From positions 24,733,986 to 24,797,985 of the forward strand of contig OZ038321.1 in the NCBI GenBank assembly GCA_964035795.1: DNA of 64,000 bases, in the 5' to 3' direction. This DNA comes from Pterobdella sp. o SKG-2022. Taxonomy: Eukaryota > Annelida > Clitellata > Hirudinida > Piscicolidae. Positions 24,501 through 34,925 of this stretch are shown piece after piece. Numbering within the stretch: position 1 is the stretch's first letter; each line of letters opens with the position of its first letter. The position numbers and the translations under genes were made by a program. The notes under the pieces were generated by a model. The model was given only the letters and a program-made list of their open reading frames with translations. It searched no databases and was not told the origin of the DNA.

Positions 24501-27500
24501 TCTAAAAAGAAAAAGAAAGAATCCAAAAGGCCAAGTTCTTCTGCCATGGACACAAAAACAGTTGATGCCAATGCAAATTCAAAAGATGAAACGGATAAAA
24601 ATCAAGTTAAAAGAAATTGTTCAAAGTTTGATACAAATAGGTCGAACCAGTCACAGGATAATAAAACATTAATAAGCAAAAGTGAAATTTCAAAATTAAT
24701 ATCTTCGAGTTGCACAACAGGCATTGGGGATTTAGATGATTTTGGCATGCCAACGACTAGTGAAACTGTCAAGCCTGCCAAAAACAAAGTGACTACATCA
24801 CATTCATTTAAAATCAAAGCTGCCACCACCACTGCCACAGTTGAAGCATCTACCTTTAACAACTTTGTCAAAAGCTCCAAAGCACACACGAGTCTCAAGG
24901 GTAGTGTGTTGAGTCCCAAGAAGATATTGAAAAAAGAAGAAGCTTGGAAAGAGGTGAGAGGTAAGTGCAGGAAGTTGACAGTGCCTGGGAAAGCTGTGAG
25001 TCGTATCATAGGGAGGGGTGGTTGCAACATCAACGCCATAAGAGAAGCATCAGCAGCTCATATTGATCTGGACAAGGTTAAGAACTCATCAGATGGCCTT
25101 GTCACTATTAAGGGCTCAGTTGAATCTGCCAAGTTTGCTTGTGACTTGATCGAAGCTCTTGTTAGAGAACCTGATAAAGACATTGAAACACTCATCAACT
25201 TATTCAATAAAAGTAATTATGATCCAACTGTTAACGCACCTTCAAATACTTTTAATCCAATTTTGACTGAAACAATAATATCTGAAGACAAGCATTCTTC
25301 AAGCCATGCATATAACGGATTCACTAACAACGCTAACCATAATCCGCAAAAAAGTACAACGGTTTTCAAGTCCACAATCAAAAAAACTACCCCAAATACA
25401 ATAGATAAAAGCAATAACGAAAAAAATGATGAGTATAAAAAAAATATTTTCCCTCCTTACTTCGGCAATGATAGTCGAAGCAATGACAACACAGGATTTT
25501 CAATGGCAACTCACACGAGCAAGAGTTACAATCATTATGGTGATGGGCACACAGAGGTGGTCAAGAATAGGAATACCACATACAACAAGAGCAGAAGTGA
25601 CAACTACATCACCAGTACCAACAACAACTTCATACCTTCCAAGTCCGTCAGTATATTGAATTCAAATGCATCTACTGACGCTTGGAACAAACCAAAAATA
25701 CTCACAACAACAGCTAAAGCTGTGTTAAAAACTCAAATTCCTCCCAGTTCTACATCTTCATTCTCTTCTTTGAAAACCACAGCTAAGATCTCTTCATCAT
25801 CTTCATCCATTATCAATAATGAATCATCCTTCTTTTCTAACAATTCTTTTGTATGGGATAAAAATACTAAAGCTAGTGTGGCATCTCAAAAAATTGAGCC
25901 AATACCAAGCTTCGCTAATGAGTCTTGGCACCCCTTGAATGCTGCCAACCAACTCAAGTTGAATGCCAAAGGAACGGACAATGACCCTGACAGCAACTTC
26001 ACTATAGCAAGCACTTCAAGCAATTCTTTGACTATCTCCACTAACCTAGGCTCCCTCATTTCCAACTCGAAGAGTGACAAAAAGGAGCACTTATCACCAT
26101 GGTTGCAGCCCTCCAACAACACATCACAGCCATCAGTGGTTGAACCTGCTTTTCCTGCAAATGCCCCCAACAGGGAATATTCACCATTTAAAACATTTTT
26201 TTCTTCCTCCAACCTAATCAATAATGACAAGATACGAATGAGTTTTTCAAGTTCTGTTTTAGGTGGCATCCCAAACAACTCACTGACCACCACCACCCAC
26301 AACTCTGATGTCCTCATCGATTCTTCATTGCAAGCCAAGGCTCCAGGGTACAGACCACCCATCCTCAACTCATCTCCCAGAAAGACTGTGCCTGATGCAG
26401 ACTCTAAAAAACCCAACACTTTTGATAATACAGATCAAAACATACCGTTCTTTCCTAAAGTTTCGAGTGAAGCCAGTGATGAAAAAAATTCAAATTCAAA
26501 TAAACCCCTCGATAATGCTCTTTTCATGCAACCCAACCCAATTGATTTCAATATGAGTAATCAACGTAATCAGTACGCATCTACAAAGACACCAATGACT
26601 TTGCCCCTTTTGGACAGCAACCTCAATCCTAACGCTCCCACCTTCCCAGTCAATCCACCTTTCGACTTCAACACTAAACCCATCACTTCCTTCAACCCTC
26701 AGACACAACAGTTTCCAATTATGAAAGGTGCAGTTCCGAACTACAGCCACACTAAAAGTGCATACAACCTTTTCACAAATGTCGCTCAGAACAATCCTTC
26801 CTTCCTGCAACAAATGCCAATGTCTCAAACGTTTGTGCAACTGCCCTCTAAAGACTTTTCAAAGAATAAGCCAATTGACCCTCTTCAATCAACTGACACT
26901 TCTTATGGTCAGTCATTTTATACAATTGACATTCATTTGATAATCATCTATGTGTGTTTAGTTATTAGGTATTTTAATAAGTTTTATTTAGCTAACATTT
27001 ATGATAAAGTGTTATATATTATGTTAAAATATATTTATGATTTCTTTATAACCTAAGTAGATAATTCGATAAATCTGACAATTGTTTTGAAGTTTTTTTA
27101 TTTGAAAATCTAACATGTTTGTGACTTTCATACGCTAGTCACATGAAAACAACTACTAAACAACCTTTCACAACAGAGACAGGCGTGTTGAACGACAGCA
27201 CTCCAGCCTCTAGTGGTCCTTCATCACCCAACAATGATGACAAGAAGTCTATCCAACCCATCGGAGGAGAACTACGTAGTAAAAAACAGCGCATCTCAGC
27301 CCCCATCAACAACATCTCCACCATGCAGGCTCCACCCCACTCATTCAATAACATTCCTTACATGCAGCCCAACTTCAACCAACAATGGACCACCTCGTAC
27401 CAGGCTTCCGAAGGGGGATCAGACTGGAGGAGCACTTTCATTCCTTCTGACCACAGAGCTCCCTACATCAATACTGCCTCCCATGAACTTCTCAGGAACC

Positions 27501-28932
27501 CTGACCCCATCAGGCCATCTCCCTTCGATCCTCGCATTCAGGTACCATCATCGTTCATTATTAAGGTTATATCAACATTACCTTGCATCATATAGACACC
27601 ACAGTTATCGATGGGAGCGACACACGCCAACGTTCCTACGTTCAGTAACGGCTTTATGGCGCAGTACCTGCCAGGGATGATGAGAGGGGCTGGTGACTCG
27701 TGGGAGCCTGTGCATCGTCTCAAGATGCACCCCTCTATCACGGTATGTCACTTCTTCATGCTTTGTTATTTCCTTAAATTTTCCTATTCATAATTTATAT
27801 GCATCTGGCGTTTAATGAATTTTTCTTTGCACTAGTAGATATAGACTTCTTTTTGTTATGACGTGATATTCTATTATGGACTCCACTAGCAAGTATCAAC
27901 ACACTTATCTTATAGTATCGTAAGCAGATAATATTTCTGGTATGGTTGGCATTTAGCTAGGCGGATATCTTAGTTAAATATGGGAGGCAAGTTGTCCGAG
28001 TTTGGAAAGGGCAAATCTCGAGTTCCAATGAAGGACGTTATTTCGTTATGGCAGTCTTATGAAAGTTTGTCCGAAACATGACGGTATGTTTTGAAATCCA
28101 TGATATAACTCCTACTATACCTTTTTGATGTATGGTCATAAGAAATTTTAGAGCAAAAAGAAGTGCGTAATCTGGCATGCCCTTGCTTCTCTCGCATAGT
28201 ACATCTTTCTTGACTTCAACTAAATAAACATACCGGGATGAAAAGCATTCAAAATAATGTCTTCTATGTTATGTGGTGATAGGCACACATGGAATATCAA
28301 AGAAAAAACGTTTAAAACTTGTGTGCCACTTGTCATGACATGGCTTGGAAAAAATCTAAGTATTTTGAAAAGAACAGAAAGACGGATGCTTAGTATGATG
28401 TATGGTGTTCAGCTGGCTAATGGAGCGAACACAAGATTTAATGGGTAGGTTGTATTTAACTGATTTGATTGTTGAAATTGGGAATCAGAGATATTAGAGA
28501 TGGTTGGCCCAAGTTGTAAGAAAGAGGGTGAGGATTGTGTGAAGCGGGCGTAGAATTTTTAAAATTGATGGAAGGAGAAGGCCAAGGTATGTTAGCAAAA
28601 GTATGATTGAAGTATATACCTTTGTCTGAGACTTGGTTTAGGGCTTAAAGATGCCCATATTAAGATCAAATGAAGAGAGAAAGGGTTAGGTCAGTGAACC
28701 CTTGGAAAAGGCAAAAATGCTGATTAATGGATATCATATTATATGAAGATAGAAGCAGTACCAATAACCTTGCTCATCTGCGGTCCACCTCCGTTAAAAA
28801 GACACACAGCAGTGTATTAGAGATTAAATAACATGTGTGACAATTTAAAAATTTTGAGATTTGAAGATTGTGTAATTGTTTAATTTGCAGGCATGGAACA
28901 ACCCGGGTTGGCAGCAGAGTCACAACTTTTGA
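12534..28932 (+). CDS. ANKHD1/ANKRD17 (mask): Mask/ANKHD1/ANKRD17 orthologue: multiple ankyrin repeats, single KH domain
   Basis: Mask proteins are large cytoplasmic/nuclear scaffolds acting with Yorkie/YAP in Hippo signalling, with receptor tyrosine kinase output and in autophagy. Exons: 12534-12599, 12794-12926, 13040-13103, 13437-13501, 14265-14495, 15246-15479, 15609-15751, 15972-16161, 16291-16482, 16666-16775, 16997-17084, 17313-17440, 17730-17801, 18054-18465, 18846-18923, 20077-20505, 20706-21608, 21733-22103, 22339-23553, 23622-26907, 27183-27541, 27605-27742 and 28891-28932 (TGA). Phases agree and give 2,982 residues. After an acidic N-terminus comes a first ankyrin block (to 17801), with CSTPLMEASQEGHLDLVKYL and similar blocks. 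An Asn-rich then Gln-rich linker follows, then a second ankyrin block (about 22980-24060). Next are a Lys-rich coiled segment with likely NLS (about 24230-24310), a KH domain with GRGG loop (about 24955-25185), and a disordered tail containing APGYRPP. Vertebrate paralogues are near 2,500-2,600 residues; the extra length is in the linkers. The single gene represents both vertebrate copies. Confidence 0.96.
19330..19700 (+). mobile_element. Non-LTR retrotransposon 3' tail, family A
   Basis: Inside the large Mask intron 18924-20076 an open frame (19375-19668) reads SLKWLGHVVRKGDEDCVKQA, then RGRGRPRLALKRMM and DRVKWREGLRSW. This is the conserved LINE ORF2 C-terminal tail. It ends DPLEK-stop and is followed by a short UTR with AAGATGCTGA and a GATACTGATACT tail. 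A decayed relative lies at 28250-28740. The reading frame is intact here, so the insertion may be fairly recent. Confidence 0.7.
20506..20705 (+). other. Candidate intron overlapping a possibly coding segment of the Mask linker
   Basis: A strong donor (T|GTAAGA at 20506) and strong acceptor (ATATATTTTCAG to 20705) frame a 200-nt intron. Removing it restores the reading frame between exons 20077-20505 and 20706-21608. However, the excluded sequence also stays open and encodes GELDFNTILF, which resembles a conserved linker motif in vertebrate ANKHD1. Without splicing here the frame would have to shift in another way. Confidence 0.55.
28250..28740 (+). mobile_element. Decayed non-LTR retrotransposon tail, same family as 19.3 kb
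   Basis: In the last Mask intron the sequence reads RTERRMLSMMYGVQLANG (the RxMLRxxxGV LINE motif). It then has nucleotide similarity to the 19.3-kb copy: a GGTTGGCCCAAGTTGTAAGA-type block, GGAAGGAGAAGGCCAAGGT, and a shared 3' end GTCAGTGAACCCTTGGAAAA with ATGCTGA. In-frame stops and deletions show it is dead. Unexplained related sequence may extend left to about 27960. Confidence 0.6.
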
Positions 28933-29087
28933 TTATTGAACATCATTATGTATATTTTTGTGCATTCATCATCATCGTTATCGTCTTTAAAATCCTATTT
29001 ATGGGGTTAGACGTTCATTATATGATGTTTCATTAAGCAAGAGTAATACAATTTAATTTATAATCGGTATTTCCGATATATTTCTTA

Positions 29088-29093
29088 AATAAA
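29088..29093 (+). terminator. Possible polyadenylation signal of the Mask gene
   Basis: AATAAA occurs 156 nt after the Mask stop codon, within AT-rich sequence. It is the first canonical hexamer after the stop that I noticed. Confidence 0.5.
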
Positions 29094-29960
29094 AAATTTT
29101 ACCCATTAAGAATCAATTGCTGCATAAAATGTGTTTCACCGTGGCACCATTTTGGACCTGTAAATGCTAGTGATGAAGTGATTTAGTTATTTGCTCCGGA
29201 AGTGTATTCTTTTGATGAAGTTTTCTTTTGCTTTCGTTATGGTAGATGATAATTTTTGGCGATTCAATTGTGATCACAGCAAGATCCCATATTTAAACTC
29301 AATAACACCATTATTCACATTATATTTTTTTATCATTTTCATTTTACGCGTTATTAAACCAATCATACTTCGGTTTTTGCTTGTATTTTTATATCTGACC
29401 TTAATAAACAATAAATAATCGTTAACGAATTTCATTATGCGTTTTTATCGATTTTTGTGATCACCCACGTTACCTCTTTCATTAGTTTCTATTGTAAGTA
29501 ATCTTTTGACCTTTATCGTCGGTTGCTTAATTCACCACTTTTAGATTATTTAGCTTGCGATTTTTCTTGAACTATTGTTATTTGTGCGCTTTCTTGAGCT
29601 AAAGATGCATCGAAGATTTTTGGGCGCTTAGTCGACTTTTTTTAAATTAGTCTTTTTGATGAAGTACACGTTTCACAATTTATTGGTGTACTTGTTCACA
29701 AAACGTCATAAAAGATGATGCTTTGTTGGGTTAAATTCGCAACGCTGCAATCGCTGTGTGATAGATTTTCTTTGATGTCATTATGTATGATAAACATTCA
29801 TTTGATTTTAGCCTCTGTGACCTGTAAATCATCACTTCAACATCAATAAATAATGTACCGCTAGGTCAACATTTCTTGAGAAAGCTTCGTTGGGACGTTT
29901 AGTTAGCTAATACACTGCTTTACACATTTTTCTAGTTAAATTCAATAAATTTAATTCATC

Positions 29961-29985
29961 CACATGGAGTAGCGCCCTGTGAAAC
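29961..29985 (+). repeat. SINE-like core module, copy 1
   Basis: The stretch CACATGGAGTAGCGCCCTGT plus GAAAC matches 31568-31592 at 24 of 25 positions. The flanks are unrelated. A short conserved block shared by otherwise different sequences fits the central domain of a SINE. Confidence 0.4.
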
Positions 29986-30149
29986 CAATCTACTACGCAA
30001 CCGAAACCCCAGATAGGGGCGATCGAATGGTCGACTAACTTAAACCATCTATAAACATTAAAAACGAATTTTGACGGATATGTGATCGATTTGCTGAAAA
30101 TATAATCAATTTTTGCATAAAAATTGAAATTCGGTAGGGTTTAAGTTTA

Positions 30150-30310
30150 GAGTTAGATGATAAAGTTAAGAAATGGGGTTAGAAGATAAAGTTTGATGTT
30201 AGAGCTTTGTGAGGGTCTAGACTTAGGGTTAAAATCATAGTTAAGGTTAGATTATAAAGTTTGGCTTCAAGCTTTAGAAATTATGGAGAAGTTTGAGAGT
30301 TTGTTATGGT
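30150..30310 (+). repeat. Degenerate GTTAG/GGGTTA-rich tract
   Basis: About 160 bp contain many loose copies of AGGGTTTAAG, GGGTTAGA and GTTAGATGATAAAGTT-like units. There is no strict period. It resembles decayed satellite or interstitial telomere-like sequence, but cannot be assigned with certainty. Confidence 0.35.
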
Positions 30311-30439
30311 TAGTGTACAAGTCGGAGTTCATGGTATATTTTGTTCAAAACTCCAAAAAATGAAACGTAAACTATCAACTTCTTTTCTTAAAATATTGCA
30401 CAGAAAAGAAAACAAAAAATAACAATATAAACTTAAAAA

Positions 30440-30660
30440 AAAACTACACTTGAGAAAGGAGAGCGGAAAAAGGAATGCTGGTAGCATTGCCGCGGACAAT
30501 TGCCACGGATATCTTTTGGCGCAACCAGACTCCAAAGGGTCTCCAGTCGCCTCGATAACTTTCCTACCTAACTCCTCAACAAAGCTTCTGGTTAAAGCCC
30601 ATTGTCTCGAATGCAACGGGTTGAAAATGGAAGTTGCCCACCAAGCCCTGATATTTTTGG
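30440..30660 (-). other. GC-richer island, unidentified (possible transposon fragment)
   Basis: This block is visibly richer in GC than its surroundings. On the minus strand it is open and reads RQWALTRSFVEELGRKVIEA, then TGDPLESGC and PWQLSAAMLP. The ELGRKV...TGDP pattern looks like a protein-coding fragment of a repetitive element, but I cannot name it. Flanks are AT-rich non-coding sequence. Confidence 0.35.
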
Positions 30661-31499
30661 CTTTTTAATATTTCCGCAGTTTTTGCAGTGGAACCCGACT
30701 AGTGGTCAATAATTGTTTTTGTTTTTTCTAGTTGAGAGAATCTTTTATTTTTTAAAAACTGAAATTATATCCTGCTCATGAGTTGCAATTGAAGTTTTAA
30801 AAAATAAGATTTAATAAGAAAATTTTTTCAATTTTTAATTAAAAATAAACCATATTTTAAGTCATCCAAAAAAAGATAACTTATTCAAAGAATTGAGTAA
30901 AATAATAAGAAAAATACATTTTTTTCAAGAATGATTCAAAACACATTCAAACTTTGGTTAAAAATTTCGAAAAGATTTCTTTACTGTTGATCACTGATAA
31001 AAAAGAACTACCTTAGGTACACGAACTACCTTATGTAACTCAAAAGACACGATGATTATTATTATAAATCAAACAAGAGATAACTTGAGAATTTAAGTTT
31101 GTATTACAAAAATTCGCGAAAAGTTTTTGTAATAATCGATTTATATTTGCTTCCTTAAATCCACGATGTAATTTTACCTAAAAAATTTTTTAACTTGAAC
31201 TCTTGAGTAACTTGTTATAAAGTATCTTTCATAGGTTGAGATTTCTGCACAAAACTCAAATTATATTCATTAGTATTATTATGAATTTGAGCTAAAAATA
31301 TTTTCGAAAAGTTTGTACAGAAAAGTTATGGTTGATTTCAACTTTGTCGATTCGTTTCATGCCATATAGCCAAGTTAGCTTCTTTGATCTTCACTTACAT
31401 AACTATGAATGTATCTATATATTTCGAAAACTTATCAATAACCTTACTGATGTTTCAGCACGAAGTTGGACTTTTAAACCACCACCATCAATCAACCAT

Positions 31500-31600
31500 C
31501 ACTACTAGCGTTAGACTAGTTATCTAAAGTAACCGGGTTCAATTCCGCGCGGGCCGACAATTATATGCACAAGGAGTAGCGCCCTGTGAAACATCTGTTG
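31500..31600 (+). repeat. tRNA-derived SINE-like fragment
   Basis: An anticodon-arm-like hairpin (TTAGA/TCTAA around CTAGTTA, 31511-31527) is followed by a Pol III B box GGGTTCAATTCC (31535-31546). After that comes the shared core GGAGTAGCGCCCTGTGAAAC (31573-31592). The A-box half is degenerate. tRNA-like head plus core module is SINE architecture. Confidence 0.5.
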
Positions 31601-32605
31601 AGATTCCAATATGACTGAAAGTCGATCTAAAAAAAATTTAGCTTGAGGTCAAAACTATTGAAATTAATCAATTTATTCCAAGTATATAAGCAATACTCGA
31701 ACAAGGAGTGTAGTTAGTACGAGGAATTTGAGCTAATAGGTGAGTTGATGTTTAGTTGAGGGATTTATACAAAAATTTTCTCAATTCGATCCTTTCCATT
31801 ATTTACTTAGATAAATAATGTAAATCTTGAGTTTTGAATGTAATTAGACACTTTATTTTGTTCAATAAAACATTTCCCTATTGTCATTTTTTGACAACTG
31901 GTGCAATTGAACGAAATATGAAGTCGAGGATTCTAATGAAATACATTAATAACTACCATTAATTGATAACTTCAAAATTAATGCCCAGCTATTAACTTTT
32001 CATGCTAGCTGTATAATTATGTATGAAAGATATATAAGAAAATGTGGTTCGTAGTTTCGAAAGGTTATTTACAATGGGCATACCTTTTTTGTCTATTTTT
32101 AAGAAATAAATTCTATACAGATATTCAACTTCGTCAAAGCCAAATAACTTCAAAATTTTATTTGATACTTGGCGATCAAACTTAGTTTTCATATATTTGA
32201 AAAAACTATTAAATTCATAATTCAAAATTTAGCTTATCGTTTGAAATAACTTTAATTTTTAAAACTTTTCTGATAATTTTTTGAAACATCTTATGTATGT
32301 TTTGTATAGTAAATAAATTTTAATTATAGTGATCATAGCTTTTAGCTTTTATTTTAAATGAGGTATGAATTCTCAATTGATGCGTTCAAAGTTTAATTAC
32401 TATTCGATAATACGAGTTCTGAGTAAGAAAAGCTTTGGTGTTGAACTTTTTTGTGTATGTGTCTAATACATGTGTTAATCATTTATATTTTATTTCCTTA
32501 TGACACCATTGAGCTTCGTTAATATTTCTCCTTTTATTGACTTTCTTTTATTTGTCATTCTTATTACCACGAATATTCAAATAAAAACACTTTTAAAAGT
32601 TTATT

Positions 32606-32652
32606 TATTGCACGAAGCTTTTCGAAAGATGAACTTACATTATCAAGTGGAG
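32606..32652 (+). mobile_element. Foldback element half-copy (GAAGCTTTTCG family)
   Basis: The sequence GAAGCTTTTCGAAAGATGAA continuing CTTACATTATCAAGTGG matches the arm of the palindrome at 32911-33069 with a few changes. Only one arm is present. Confidence 0.55.
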
Positions 32653-32910
32653 GTACAAATATAAAAAAAATTATTACTAGGAGTTTAATATTTTTTTTAT
32701 TATTTATTATTATTTTTATTATTAAAGTTATATCAAACTTTATTCATCTTACTCGTTTATGCAGTATATCACTTCAAAATTAATATAATCGTTATTAGGG
32801 TAGTGTGCCAGAAATAAGGTGTGTTAGCGCCGGTACGTTGAAGTATGAGTCTGTGAATTAGAGGTAGTTCACAGAAGCTTGAGTAAAGTATAATATCCTG
32901 AATCGAATAG

Positions 32911-33069
32911 TAAGGTCAACAAACACAAAGTATTTATTTTAAAGACTCAAAGCTTTTCGTAAGACTAGCTTACATTATCAAGTGATAAAGATTATCACTT
33001 GATAATGTAAGCTAGTCTTACGAAAAGCTTTGAGTCTTTAAAATAAATACTTTGTGTTTGTTGACCTTA
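32911..33069. mobile_element. Perfect 78-bp inverted repeat (foldback MITE)
   Basis: Positions 32911-32988 and 32992-33069 are exact reverse complements over 78 bp, separated by three bases. The outer ends read TAAGGTCAACAAACACAAAG and the inner arms carry AGCTTTTCGTAAGACTAGCT. The same outer ends and core occur as a single-arm element at 36656-36768, so this copy looks like a head-to-head duplication of that element. Such a sequence can extrude as a cruciform or be transcribed into a long hairpin RNA. Confidence 0.8.
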
Positions 33070-34320
33070 TAAGAAGCTTGAGTGTTTCATCAGATTTATT
33101 AGTTATATATATCATATTTAAGAAAATGTTTATAAAAATCCCTTTATTCTTTTTTTAATTAAAATTATTTAAAGAAATATTTAATATTTTAAAATAATAT
33201 TGTTTTTATTACATATCATCATATTATTATGTTGAATATAGTATTATCAGTTTGGATGATAGTGTAGGTACTGCCAAATAATGAATGTATGAACTAAAAT
33301 TCATACATGATACTCGTTCAAAAAGTTTCATTTCCGAGTTTGAGTTGAGGTTTAATAACATGAACAACTAATGGTTTTATTCTTAAAATAATGTGAATCT
33401 CATTTTTCATTCGCTTGCAGATTCCACTTGCTATGAAAAGTTGAAATGGTTAAATTTCAAACATTTGAAGTATATAAACACCCAGTTGTAAGTTAGTCTC
33501 AAATACTTTTAGAAAATCAACCAGTCTTATAGCTTCATTGAAACAAAGCTTATCGTATCAATTGCTTACAATTTTAAGGACAATGGTGGAAGGTAGAAGT
33601 TATATAATTAATGGATGAAAAAAAACCAGAAGTTTTCATTAAAAACAAACGTTTTATGAAATTCTTTTATTCGTGATTTTTCAAAGTTACAAATACTTTA
33701 TTTTTTCAATTAATTATTACTTATATTATTTTTATTGCAATATTTGTCAAAAAAAGTGAAGAAAAAAAAGAATATAAATATAATAGGGGTGAAACAGAAA
33801 AAGTGCCTTAAACTGCAATAAAAAATTTAATTGTGATCCGGCATAAGTTGAGGCATTATTCTTCGCAAAATTTTCGCAGCAGAAACAAAATACACAAAAG
33901 GGACGCTTTAAGGGGAGAATTTTTTGAGGATTAATTTTACCGCGTATCAAAACTTCTTTATTCTTGAAGCTGGTCAAAGACAACAAAAGAGAACTTCAGC
34001 TTTTTTTTGATGTTAGATCAATGAATTTTTTCAGCTTTGAAAATCGATATATAAATAAAGAAATACTTAGTTTTTTAAAATTAACTTTTAAACATCATTA
34101 CTTTATTCCTAATATCTCAAAGATGCTCAATACTTTCTTATGTTGTACTTTGTTCAGTGGTCTATCAGTTGCTTCCAACATCTACTCTGACCTTACTTAT
34201 GAAAGTTAATTCAAAATTTGTATTTTTCATTTCAATAATTAAAATATTGTTCAAAATCCGAAAATATTTTTTTAATTCGAAGTTTTATGATCTTTAAGAC
34301 AACTTCATAAGTTTAATTTT

Positions 34321-34425
34321 TGTGAATCATAAAAACACAATTAAATTTTAAATTTTTTATTGAGACTTGGGTTCTTGATATATTTTTTAAATCATCACCA
34401 GATAACAGTGTTTTTATGATTCACA
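34321..34425. mobile_element. MITE with 18-bp perfect terminal inverted repeats
   Basis: The ends TGTGAATCATAAAAACAC (34321-34338) and its exact reverse complement (34408-34425) bound a 105-bp AT-rich element in the first intron of the lectin gene. The same end occurs at 7046. No coding capacity; mobilised in trans if at all. Confidence 0.75.
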
Positions 34426-34800
34426 TTTGAAGGCTAATTATTCCAATTTTTATGTTTTAAATAATTTTTAAAGACAAGCCTCCGAACTCATCATGAGTTC
34501 TTCTGGTCAACAACTATTACTTTTTTGAAAACGTTTCAAACTATGACTATTATGAGGCATCCGCTCTATGTAGAAGTATGGGATCACAGTTGGCTTCCAT
34601 CCATTCAGATTATGAGGCAAATCTTCTTTATAACCATCAGTAAGTAAACAAGACAATGATACAGTATGATGGGACTTATAAAATTTCTAAACTGTCTAGT
34701 TATTATAAATTTGAATAATAATTTAATAAGATCAAAGAATACATAAGTATGCTAAGTTCGTATTCAATACGGTCTGCTAAAAGTTAAGAATGAAAAATTT

Positions 34801-34925
34801 TTTCAAAGTTTAACTCCACAAAGCTTTTCGTAAGTTGAACTCACATTATCAAGCCCAAATATGTGTTCACTTGAGAATGGGACTTCATCTTACAAAAAGC
34901 TCCATGGATTCAAATAAACTTTGAA
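34801..34925. mobile_element. Foldback element with TTTCAAAGTTTA ends
   Basis: The outer ends TTTCAAAGTTTA / TAAACTTTGAAA are exact inverted repeats. The inner arms AAGCTTTTCGTAAGTTGAAC and their imperfect complement (about 34880-34900) belong to the GAAGCTTTTCG family. It lies in intron 2 of the lectin gene. Confidence 0.65.

Larger units (their letters stand above)
29094..34122. other. Gene-poor interval between Mask and the lectin gene
   Basis: No conserved protein was recognised across 5 kb. It holds a shared 25-bp SINE-like module (29961, 31568), a tRNA-like B box (31535), a degenerate GTTAG-rich tract (30150-30310), a GC-richer island (30440-30660) and foldback elements (32606-33069). 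A minus-strand open frame at 31992-32225 (77 codons, containing FDRQVSNKILKLFGFDEVEY) is unidentified and may be chance. Confidence 0.5.

Noticed and set aside
30150..30310. Telomere repeat array
   Set aside because: There is no strict TTAGGG or other telomere period; units are irregular and mixed with other sequence.
33747..33986. Minus-strand open frame with several Cys and Phe
   Set aside because: Low complexity, no splice context or family resemblance; it is in AT-rich intergenic DNA next to the lectin gene.
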